The position numbers and the translations under genes are program-made. Below the pieces are notes generated by a model. That model was not told where the DNA came from. It ran no database searches and saw nothing but the letters and a program-made list of their open reading frames with translations. This document shows positions 36,019 through 47,800 of a DNA stretch of 64,000 nt, in pieces. Numbering within the stretch: position 1 is the first letter of the stretch; every line of letters begins with the position of its first letter. The DNA is from Polytrichum commune (taxonomy: Eukaryota; Streptophyta; Polytrichopsida; Polytrichales; Polytrichaceae): NCBI GenBank assembly GCA_950295325.1, contig OX485803.1:19466001-19530000 (forward strand), read 5' to 3'.

Positions 36019-38833
36019 GGCGAAATTTACGGCGGAAAATCAAATGTTATTTTTTTACTTGTACTCTATAACTTTCTAGTGGTTTTCATTTCATTCTTGG
36101 ATTAATAGTTTGCATTATGTACTCTCAATTCACTGGAAAACTCTCATTTTAATGAATATTATGTTAAAGCCCATATCCATATTTCGCCTTGTTAATCAAT
36201 GCACCCTTATTTTTGCAAAATAAATACTCCCAATCACAAAGTGCATTATGTAATGCCTTGGTAGTTGATCAAGGCAATCGAAGCTGTTGAAATATGGCAT
36301 AGGACCTTTACGTTTGGTAATGCATTTCGATGGGTGCATTATGGGGAATGTGGGTATTGTAGCTTGGCTATGCCTCACACAATGCCCTTATTCCCCATAA
36401 TTCCTTCATCCATTACTTATTAGAGTAGAGGCACCCATGACCGACCACTTAAGACATTATGTGTCAAATTTGGAGAAGTACAACGTGGTGCAATTTTTTT
36501 TCCCTTGTAAGAAGATACAAAATCAGGAAAACTGCAATTCTTTTTGGTAATTCAATTCCCGAAATTTGAAATCATTGTGAGTTTTTGAAACCAAAAGTTG
36601 GTCCGAAGATATTACCAATGTCTCGAGTCTGCGATAACGGCTTATTTGAATTGCTCATCCCTCCTCACTTTAGCACACAGAACTAGGACATGTGTCATGA
36701 CGCCATTGGCTCCAACGTCCGGTGTGATCGAAATTCTGGGACCCTCTAGATTGCCCATGGGTCCTGCTCGGGAATAGGTGCCTCTACCATGCTATCCAGC
36801 CGGTTCAAGCGAGCGAGCCCGGCCATGGATAGATGAATGTCGTGTCTTCTGTCATCCACCGGCCCGAGACGGATGGACGGAGCGCCGTGAATGGACGGAC
36901 GGGGTGTCTCGTCGTCGGACGAGGAGTTCCTGCGCGGTGGGACGGTGCAAGAGGGAGAGAGAGAGAGGCGCATGGATGGATGAAGAGGCGATGGAGGATG
37001 AACGTGGATTCGTGTGGAAGCGAGCAAGTTGAGGAAGGAGGGGTGGGTAACTTTGTTGCAGCGCAGCTCGACAAAGAGGTGGCGGCCACTTTACTAGCCT
37101 TGGCTGTGTAGGGCCCCGGGAATCGGTGTGTGTTGGAGCCCTCGGAGACGAAGTGAGCCGGGCTCGTCCGTCGTTCGTGTGTGTGTGTGTGTGTGCGACC
37201 TGTGGTGTGACGACGACGATATTTTGGCGGAAGCGCCATGGGGGAGTCGGGGCCGGAGAAGCTGCAGCAGGAGGTTGTGCGATGTGGCGGGCTGCCGGGT
37301 CGGTGCGATGTGGGGACATGGCATGAGTTCTCGCTGTTGTGGTGGCGATGAATGGTAAGCTCAAGGTTGGGCTGGAAGGCAGGCGATGGGATTGGTGGCG
37401 GTCGTCGTCGCGGTCGTCGGTCGTAGAGGTGGCGGAGGTGGAAGTGGTGGAGAAAAAACGGACGTGGAGGCCGTTGGTGTGGAAGAAGACGAGCAGCTGC
37501 GAGGGCGGGGGGAATTGGGAAGAGGAGCTAGGGTTTGGTGATGTTCATTGTTGAGGAGGAAGCTGGTGTTGAGGAAGATGACGATGTTGTAGAGAGGAAG
37601 GAAGGCAGGTTTTGGTAGGGATAAGCAGTCGTAAGTAGGAGGAGAGAGACGGCCGTCCAGCTGAATGGTGGAGGCTGGACGATGGCGTGGGGGAGGCGAC
37701 GATCCGAGCCACGGCCCAGACACTCTAGAGGTAAAGAAGAATTAGACTGCCAGGATGATGTTCATTCGACTTCTTTAACCTGGCTGAGGAGTTTGAATTG
37801 GCCTACGATTACTGTGAGGTTAGCTAGCAGTAAGTAGGTCTGTTTGGCACTGAATTGCTCAACAGGTTGTGAGGGGCCGAGTAAAATAGGAGGGGATGAT
37901 GATGATGCCACTATAATCGATGGATGGAGGGATTCATAGCTGTGGAAGGCTGAATCAAGCGGGGGGGGGGGGGAGGGAGGTGAGTGAAGAAGGTTTTACC
38001 TAAGATTAGGGTGTGGGAAGAAAGATTTGTGCAAGTATACATATATCGGTTGCACGCACATACGGGGAGGAGAATCTACTTTGCGATGGAAAGCGGCCTG
38101 CGGCATCGGGTCTGGAACGAGGAGTATTTGTTTGCTGGTAGGTCGATAGGAGCTCGGTGGTTCTAGAGAACGAACGAATGAACAAGCTGATGAATACCAC
38201 TATTTTATGGCGACAGAAACGTTGTCGATGATGAAGAAGGTGGTGGTTAAGAAATTCGGAGCAAAGCAGTTTCGAGATTTGCTGTTTGTGACGCAAGTTT
38301 TTATTGTGGAAGAGAAGGACGAGGATGCTGTGTCCGAAGGGAACTGCACCCCTGGTTCCTATCAATCTGGGAGGAAGGATTTTGGTTGGCTCGTTTAGTT
38401 TGTTGGCTTGACTGGGGATACTGTAAGAATGGTTAGTAGACTTTCTAGATAGGGAGGGCACTTCTGGAAAATCAAACCCGCAAGCTTGCAGCATAATCTG
38501 CGTCAAGGTTTCTTTCACCCGAATGGCTAGCAACGCACACTTTTGCCTTGGGTGAAAGGAATGGCGGTCGTTTATCCCGGTAACATACTCTTTTTAGGCC
38601 TTGACCACGTTCTGCACTGCAGATTTTATTATTTCCAGTGCAAAAATGGGTCGCCCCAGGGAAAGATGATGCAATTGCTCAGGGAATTTGCAGGTCCCAG
38701 ACAGCCGCGGTTGGTTGTCAAATGTCATGGGTATCTAGATTATCTGTGAGCATAGCTAGTTCTCTGTAAAGGTATTTGATGCAGATTTTGATGTAGAGTA
38801 GGTTAAAATAGGTAAGGAAAGCCAGTAATCACA
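36019..38833 (+). promoter_or_regulatory. GC-rich CpG-dense leader/promoter region of the histidine kinase gene
   Basis: The DNA changes from AT-rich to GC- and CG-rich at about 36,720 and stays so to about 37,750, then declines towards the kinase start. The region opens long frames on both strands (for example 36,852-37,364 minus), which is typical of GC-rich DNA without stops and not of genes. It has a GT repeat at 37,178-37,195 and a run of 14 G at 37,960-37,973. The position just upstream of the kinase, in the same direction, suggests promoter and 5' UTR exons, perhaps with an intron. No TATA box or transcription start could be fixed. Confidence 0.5.
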
Positions 38834-41800
38834 GTGTTGGGTTATCTGGTAGGTGGGGAAAGGTACGAAATGATTGAGGGCTGGGAAACTGGAGGTAGCC
38901 GGATTTCGCAGAACAACAGATTGTCTTTATCAATGGAGCCCAGTGAAAGAGAAAGCGGAATAAGTCTCACCTTTGCTGAGGGAGGGTCACCATCAGCAAG
39001 TGAGAGCAGTCCTTCTGATGGTTATGTGCAAAGATCTCCATCACCACGGCCTCCGCCAAAGAGGAGCCTGAAAGCATCAATCTGGATGAAGCTCACGTTA
39101 TTTATTGGAACCCTCGTATGGTATCCTTCTGTGACACAATTGTGTATGAATAATGTGCACCATTACTGTACTGCATCAAAAGTGATCAGATGGTCTCTTT
39201 GCATGTGTCACACTTTGATTTTTATGTTGCATGTTTTGACATGTCCTGTCAAATATGATTGGTGTGGATGGACAAGGTCAACGTCTGATTTTTTTCTTAT
39301 TGAATGACTTTGTAGTGGTGCAAATCTGAAATGTGTTTGATTTATGAGCCAGTGTAAAATGCAGGTGGTGGTGTCAGGGGGTATCCTGTCACTTGTTATG
39401 TGGTTCAATACCCGCGCTCAGCTTGTGCATGAAATAGAAAGACGTCTTACAACTGTTGCTGTTCTTAGGACAGAGCAGCTTCAGGACTATTTGAATGGCG
39501 AAATTGACAAAATGCAGCTGGTGTCCACAAGAGTGCAGATTGTCAACTTTTTAGCAGGGCAGGGGAATGTAAATGAGACAACTGCTATGAAGGATTTGAA
39601 TTCAGCTGTTACAGCAGTTTCCGAGTTCTTGAGTGCAGCTGTCTACAACAAGAATGGATCATTAATGTTTTCAACGGATGATTCACAATACAACAAGTCG
39701 TTGAGCCAGTCTCAGCTGAACTTGGTGCAGACTGATGTACACTTTGATCTACCAATATATACGTCAGGTGGATGGAAGTACTTGATATCTCGGAACATCA
39801 CAATGGTTAGTTTATGGACTCTTGGTTTTTGTTCTCTTTGTTTGCATTATGTTCACAGTTCAACACATTCAAGAAGCTTGTGAGTCTTAGGCAGACAAGA
39901 ATGCTAATCTATAATCTTCTGAATTGAGCCTCATTATACTTTACGCTGTTCTCGAGCCCACCGAGAGGGCTGTTAGTTACTTCTGTAGTTGTGCAACACC
40001 TTTTGCAGTCTCGTTTCAATTGGCTTGCTGACCTGCTTATACTTCACTCACCATTGGGAATATGAATTACTGCTGCTCAAATTTTCACATTGATACTTCT
40101 TGTGTTATTCATGGGCAACTCATGTTGCACTTATAGTGCTCTTCTGCCCTTACTTTCGACACTCTTTCAGAAGGTACATATGGGATTTAAAAGAAGAAAG
40201 TATGTGTCCAATGCCAGTGGATATCTTTTTGGACGCAATTTATTGTTGTCATATAGACCGGCTGATAACTGTTCAACAAGGAACAGGGTAGAGGAGGAAC
40301 GCGCTTGAAATTATTACATTCTGTTTGTTTAAACTATGAATTTGATTAAGTTTTCATCTTGCAAATGGGGTGATTGTCTTGTAGCACGATGAAAAGTCTT
40401 CACTTAGGAATCTTTTTCATCTGCTCAATAAATTCAAGTGCTCGCTTGTGATGTCCTAGCATCTCATCACCCTAAAGTTGAAGTGCACTTTTGCGTTAGC
40501 ACTCTCATATATCAATGTCGAAATGTTTGCTCAAATGCACATGTTCAACTTTTCTTCAGTTGAAGAGGTTCTGGGGTTGATCTTTATTATACCAATTAGT
40601 CCTGACTCTTGTCAATATGAGATAATGTCTTTTGTAGAAACCCTTTTTGTACTTTAATACTGTCATTGTAATCTATGTTGATAGGCATCTCCTGGTGTGC
40701 ATCTACAACTTGACAGCAGTTCCAATTTCCCTTATTTGAAGGTTGGTACATCAAGACAACATCTTGGTGGACAGTTTTCATTAGATTGGAATTATGTACC
40801 ACAAGGGTATCTGAGATGGGTATTTTTGTATGCTATAAAGTCCATTGTGGATGTGCACAATGGTTTAATTAGAACAAAGTGAATGAAGATTATTGTATTA
40901 GGAATTATCACCACTTGTATTCCTATCAAAGGCTCCTTGTTTTAGCATACCACTTAGATGAGTGCTGGGTAGTGTTCACTAGCACATGACTGGGTATCAA
41001 TTAGAGAGCGGGCTTTTTGACATACATGTGTTTGTAATTTTCTTTCAAAAACCATGACAACATGAGGAGACACCTTATGTCTTTTGATTGCGCTTTGAAT
41101 GGAGAGTTTGTAATTAGAGTAGGAGGTTGTTGCTTTTTGTGTATGACAGTGCTGTTTCTTGATTTTCTGTATGTATATGTATTTCTGGGAGTCGCCTGGT
41201 TAAAAGCGAAACTTCTATCTTGTACATAGTTCTGAACCAGCTCGATACCATTCACTAGTAAACAATTAATGTATTCAACGGTGGTTGGTGTAGGGGAACG
41301 TGAGAATAGTTGGAGTATTACTTGCGTGGGTTAATGCCTCGAGACTTGAGGAGTTGGTGACAGACCGAACGGGCCTTCAAAATACTGGAGAGCTTATTGT
41401 AGGCATTCCTGAAGGCAATCGTGTGCATCTTGTGCTCCCCCCATCACTAGCCCCACATGTTCATTATATTGATCTCAGAGGCGCTATCAAACTTGCCTGT
41501 GTGGACATGAAAAATGGCACTTTGATTGAGCGTGACTATCAAGGAGAAAAGGTTATTGTGGCCTATACTCCTGTGGGATACCAGAACTGGGGTAGGTGGC
41601 TGAATCACTTACTATATTGACTGTATTATGAAAGTGCTCCTTAGGCAAGGTGTGCATTGCTTTGGAAAGTGCCTGGTTTTCCTCTTATATGTTGGCCTGG
41701 TTCTGGTAATAACATGTGAGTTGTTTGTTCTGCTTATTTGCAGGCTTGCTGGCGAAAATGAGTGAGCAAGAGGCTTTCAAACCTGTTTCAAAAGTTCGCA

Positions 41801-44800
41801 TTGTGATCATAGTTGCGATGGTAATCATGCTTCTTGTGGGGATTTCAGCCTCACTTGTGCTTGCTAAGGTACTTCATCCTCAATTCATTTAAGCACAGTC
41901 AAGTAGGCAAGTAGGCATTTATGATAGTCCTGTAGTATATGCAATCTTTTTTAGGGATTGGTAAATATTGGGTTTCTTGTATCATCAATCGGCTGAAGCT
42001 GAGAATTCCTGTACAAGATATGCATGTCAACTCATCTTATCTCTCGATTTGTCATAGATGCTAGAGTTGTCAAGCACACTGTTTATTGTCAAAGTTTGGA
42101 GAGGGGGTTTTAATGCGAGGGGGAAATTGGTCCAGTCTTCACTAATTCTACAAAGCAGGATATTTAGTTATGATATCTGGTTCCAAAGATTAGTTATCTT
42201 CAAAATTATTGCAGCGCAGACGATTTACAGTAAATCGTGTAGTGGAGACTCGCAAGCAATTTGAGCTTTGGAGAGTGACTTGTGTGCATGTGGAGTTGGA
42301 GATATCTAAATCCATCTGTTTTCTGTGATTCACCCCTGTAACACCTGCTGATGTGGCATCTGGAATAGTAAGAGTTGGCAAAATAATGTTTCTCGTTCAA
42401 GAAGACATTCACATTTGCCACTTGATAGACTGATTTTGTGTTTTATTTTGGTTTCAGCTTTTCACTGCACCGATTATTGAACTTACGAAGGTTGCAACAG
42501 ATATTAGAAATGGTGATATGGAGGCTAGGGTGAAGATTGGCACTGTGGTGTTCCGTGATGAAATTGATGACTTGCGAAGAATTTTCAATGGCATGGGGGA
42601 GAAAATTGCAACCAGCCATGCAGAATTGGAGTTCAAGGTATGCATGATGTAAGATTGCATCGTAACTTTGTTAAAGGAATGTAACTTTGGATATTATAAT
42701 CATTGAAACCATGGACTCCTCATCTTAAGAAGTAAGGCAACAGTGGCTACTAGGGGGCCAGGACGTATTTGAGAGGGTTGAGTTCCTGTTCGTGCCAAAA
42801 GCCCCTGATTTAGTGGGATGAAGGAACTGTACTTGTCCATAGAAGCAACCACTATGATTAAAAGATTACATTATTTCCTGGGTGGACCTTAACAAATGCC
42901 AAGTTTGCCTGTAGCCCCCCCTCCCTCTCACCCAATTCAGAGATTTCATTCCCAGCACCTATCAAAGTGGGCGGGGGGGGAAGAGGGGGTAAAAACCTGC
43001 TTCTTATAGGGTTGTTGCTGATTCATATCAATTTAACTTTATAAACCAATTCTGGGTCTCTTACCCCAATTTAGGGGTTAAAAATACCAGTACCCATAGT
43101 AGACTCCATAGTAATCAGCGTTTCACCCTTCCCTTCATACACTACATAGTCCTATTACCGTGGGTGGAGAGTTATTGTGAAATAATTAGAGTGGGCCACA
43201 CTAATTTTCTAGTCAAGGTGGAATTAACATTGGTCCAAGACCCTGGGTCTTTCCAAAGTCTTCATCAAAACTTCTGACCAACACATTGAATATCAGTTAC
43301 AGGACAACTGTAGCACAAAATCAAATAAACACCCACATTAATTCTCCCGTTGAGTATCAGCGTGGGCTCTAGAAAATTACTGTGGCCCAGAGCAATAGGA
43401 CTATTTAGTGTCAATTCTGTGAAACGTCACCCCACAAGCAGATGCTCTTGCCAAATGTGATGAGTGAAATTTACTTTCGATTGACAGGCTGCCCTCATAC
43501 TTTCTTGTGTGTTGATTCTGCTGGAAGTGTAGCATCTATTAATTATTGGACATTTTGATGCAGTCTATGCAAGTCACTGAACGGATTGAAGATTTGGATC
43601 GTGTGAATAAAGACTTGGCTCGAGTGAATAAAGATTTGGCTCGTGTTAATCAAGCATTAAAGACTGAAATCGAAGAGAGATTGCGGGCGGAAGAGGAAGT
43701 GAAGAAGGCCAAGGATGCAGCTCTTCAAGCTGATAAGATGAAGTCACAGTTTCTGGCTAATATGTCACATGAGATTCGGACACCCTTGAATGGAATCATC
43801 AATTGTACAGAGTTGTGTTTGGATACAAAAACATCACCTGAGCAGCAAGAGTACCTTGATCTGGTATGTGTTAAATCTGATCTGCATCATCTGTGCTTTT
43901 TCTTGTTGTAGTTATACAATGAGGTCAAAGTCTTGTACTTGATGCCCTTGAAAATATCATCCTGTTTAAGTCACTACTGTTTGCCTAGTTGGTTCTTAAC
44001 TGCTACACGTGTCTTAGGCCGTTGTGAAATGTATTGGTCAAGTGTTTTGTTTACGAGGGAACCTGTGTCTAAGCAGTGCAGTTTGATGACATATTGTGAG
44101 GATGCCCCTGATCCTCTTTATTTGTATGTCTGTATGTTGACTTTCAGTAAGAGTTTGATGTTGATGCTGTTTACTGAATCAAGTACAGTCCACCCTTGAT
44201 ATCTGTTAACACTTTGGAGCAAGGAAACTTGTAACATTTATGTGATGTTAACAATTGTTGGGGGTAGGATACACAATTTGTAACACTTCAGTGAATAACA
44301 CTTCTGTGCTTTTGGACTAAAAACAGTAACACTTATATAAATAAAGGATGAAAATATACAAGATATGAATGTCATTATACATCTAAGCGTAATGGAACGA
44401 ATCTGAAGTAGTTTGATGAAATTCTTGTGCACGCCAAGATCTGATTTCCTTTTGATATGTTCAATTTCATTGCATGAGAGAGGGTAACATTAGTAGGTTT
44501 TTGTTCAAAAAATTGTTTCAAGGTCAGTATTGGACTTTCATCATCCTTGAATCCTACTTTATCTACCACTGCATCACCAATTTGCATAGCTTCTTGAATG
44601 GAGTCATTATTAGTTGCATCATCTCTTTCATCAAGCATATCTAAAATTTCCTCCTCAATAGGTATGTAGTGATTGTTTAGATCAAATTCTAATTCATAAT
44701 TGATGAAGTCATGTGCATTCATAGTGGGTCCAGTTTCACTCTCTGCAGAATTCAAATGCATGATGGACCTAATTCATAAAAGGCATAAAGTCTCGTAGCC

Positions 44801-47800
44801 TCACTTTCATCCAAATTACTATTTTATCAAGGTGAATTGATTAAAGAGAGGAGCATAATTTTCATAAATCCTCTTAACAATTAACAATCAACACTTACTA
44901 CACTGATTATCCCAATTAGTGTGTGTTACTATTCAGAGTTATGCATTGCAATCATCAAGAGTTGAATTGTTACTAACAAAAGTTCAATAGGTTGTTCAGA
45001 CATTGGAGAACATGAAGGACTTTGCTTGGTAATATATTTTATTCTCATTAGATAGTTATAGTACTGTGTAACTCTGAATAGTAAGACACACTAATTGGGA
45101 TAATCTGTGTAGTGTATTTTGCATTCTTTTTGGGGATCGCAATTATCCTTAATGTATAGGCGATTTTAAAACTTATTGGGATAACACATATCGAGGGTGG
45201 ACTGTAGGGCTTGCCTCACATGCAAATTGTTTAGGAGTATAAGAATCTACTTTAAATTATCATGTATCAGTGTTGAGAGCTAATGCATGATGTCAATGCG
45301 AGCAGTGGTATATGTCGTAGGAGGTTATGGGTTTCCTTTTTGGTCTGCACAGATACAGCACTTCTCTTGCATTGGCTTGGTGGGATTTGCTCATGTGGTA
45401 TTTTGCATCTGAACTGTCCAGTATCACCGGACTAGATTGTGGAAGTGCTACATTGTAGAGTAATACTTATCTGTTGCCTCTATCTGTATAGTCTGCCTTT
45501 TTGACTTTGACTGCAGTTCCTATGATCATTGTTTTTGTCCTCAGCCCTCTTTTTGGAAATTGTTTAAATCTCAACTCATTAATTCTGCGTGGGACAGGTC
45601 CGTTTCTCAGCTAAGCACTTGCTGAGAATAATCACAGATATCCTAGATTTCAGTAAAATTGAAGCTGGGAAGCTGGAGATGGAAGACATTCAGTTCTCAC
45701 TGTATGATCAACTGGAGCATGCTGTATCTGTTTTGGCTGCGCGGGCAAAGAAGAAAGGCCTTGAATTAGCATGCCAGGTGGATCACTCTGTCCCTGATCA
45801 GATAATTGGAGATCCAGGACGTCTTTTCCAAGTGTTTGTTAACCTTATAGGTAAGCTCTTGTTCCTACCTTGTGCTTCTAAGCTTAGGGTGTGTCCCTTC
45901 AGATGGAACAGTTTTGACTGTTCCTTCTGTTACCTTTCTTCCATGGAGATCCTTTTTAATCAATGGACAGTTACGTTTTCTCTTCTTATGATGTGAGAGA
46001 TGCCCATGCATTTAGCAACGTCCTGCTTTGTAGAGGCACACTGTACGTACTGTGTATGTTTTCCATTTTTAAATTTATCTTTGCATGTGACTAACAATTC
46101 AAATCGTACTGAAATTTCGTCCTGATCTTTGTCAATCATTTTTCTGAGCAGGTAACAGTATAAAATTCACTGCAGAAGGGGAGGTCATTGTTTCTGCCAG
46201 GGTCAAAAGCAGGGATGGGGACAATATTGAGCTCTTATTTTCTGTGAGGGACACTGGTATTTCTCAGCTAGAACCTTTTACTTAACCTGGCAAAGAAAGT
46301 TATTTGGATATGTCCCTGTAGAGAGTTGATCTTTATTTTTGTACAATGGATATCCTGGAGTTGGAGTTGGTTTGTTTTTGTATAGATGATGTCCTTCACA
46401 GAAATTCTACAGTACACAATATTCTAGGTCGTAGATTGAAGATTGAGAGATACATTTCGAGTTGTATTTTGTGCTTCACTGGTAGATATATGTTTGTGAT
46501 TAGTAAATCTTGCAGGCAGGTTCACATGTTCTATCATCAATTCTGAACTCCAGATTACTTGGAATCTCTAGTGTATAGTCCTTGAAAAATGGGAGCTTTA
46601 TTGGTGTTTTGGTGACATTGTTCCAGGTATCGGAATACCTAAGGCAAAACAGTCCTTGTTATTTCAGGCTTTTTCACAAGTAGACTCATCAACTACAAGG
46701 TATCTGGCCGTTTGCACTAGGATCATAATGTCTTGGTGGGGATCCTGGTATACATATTGTTTTAGATTTATGAGCTGACTAGCAGGGATCATCAACTTTA
46801 TGATGACCATGTACATCTTTAACAACTATAGATGGATAAATATTACTACTTATCATGTTGTTTACTGTATGGCACTGCATCTTGATAAGTTGCTACATGT
46901 AATCAAGATGCATTCACTATGTTGCAATGCTTCCTACCCCGATTATTCTTTGGGCATATTGATAGTTATGAATTTTTATGCCCATCTTGAGTTAGTTCAA
47001 CTTTCCTGTGGGAGATTCTAACAATGTGTTGATGCAGGTTGTATGGTGGAACAGGCCTGGGTCTAGTTATATCATCAAAATTGGCTGCAGCAATGGGAGG
47101 AACTATGTGGGTTGAGAGTGAGGGCAAAGGCAGCACATTTTCCTTTACTGCTAATTTTCACATACCACCTGCTTGCGATTTACCATCTGCTCTTGATGTG
47201 GAGAGTTTGAAAAACATATCAGTGCTTGTGGTTGATGATAACAGCGTAAATCGTACGATTTTGGTGGATTTGCTCAAGGTTTTTCAGATTTCTCCTTAAC
47301 TACCATGTGTGCACATATTGAGCAATTCATTTAAATAGCATAATTGATTGGCTGTTTTGATTTCCATTGCTGGTTCACCTAAGGAGTGTCATTGAAAGGT
47401 CAACCTTGTAAGTTTTGTAGATTAACTGTCCTTTGTGTGTCTACCACAGGTTTGGGGCATGCTCTCAGAGGGTGTTGATGGTGTTGAACCTGCAAAATCT
47501 GCTATGCAAAAAGCTATGGACAGTGATAGGCAATTTAGAGTACTGTTACTTGACATGTGGCTACAGGGGAAGGATGCTTCTGAACTTGTCCAATTTCTTC
47601 ACGAGAACCCGCATCTTCTAGGTTCAACCCCCCGAATAACACCACTTCACAAAGGTGACAGTAGCCTGATGGTTAGAGCTGTTGGAGATCTAGAAGATTC
47701 TGAAACAGAGAGCGAAACAGATGAGGTAAGGACAGAGGCTTCAAGGCAGTTGGTGTTCCATGAGATTGGGGAGTATGTAGTGATACAAAAGTCTTTTACA

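Noticed and set aside
36805-37554. Long frames on both strands (Pro/His/Ser-rich and Arg/Val/Gly-rich)
   Set aside because: GC-rich DNA rarely makes stop codons. No motif, splice structure or domain supports them; the region is better read as the kinase promoter and leader.
40697-40882. Open frame in kinase intron 2 as an extra exon
   Set aside because: Exons 2 and 3 join in phase without it and give a continuous ectodomain, and no good acceptor and donor pair in matching phase brackets it.
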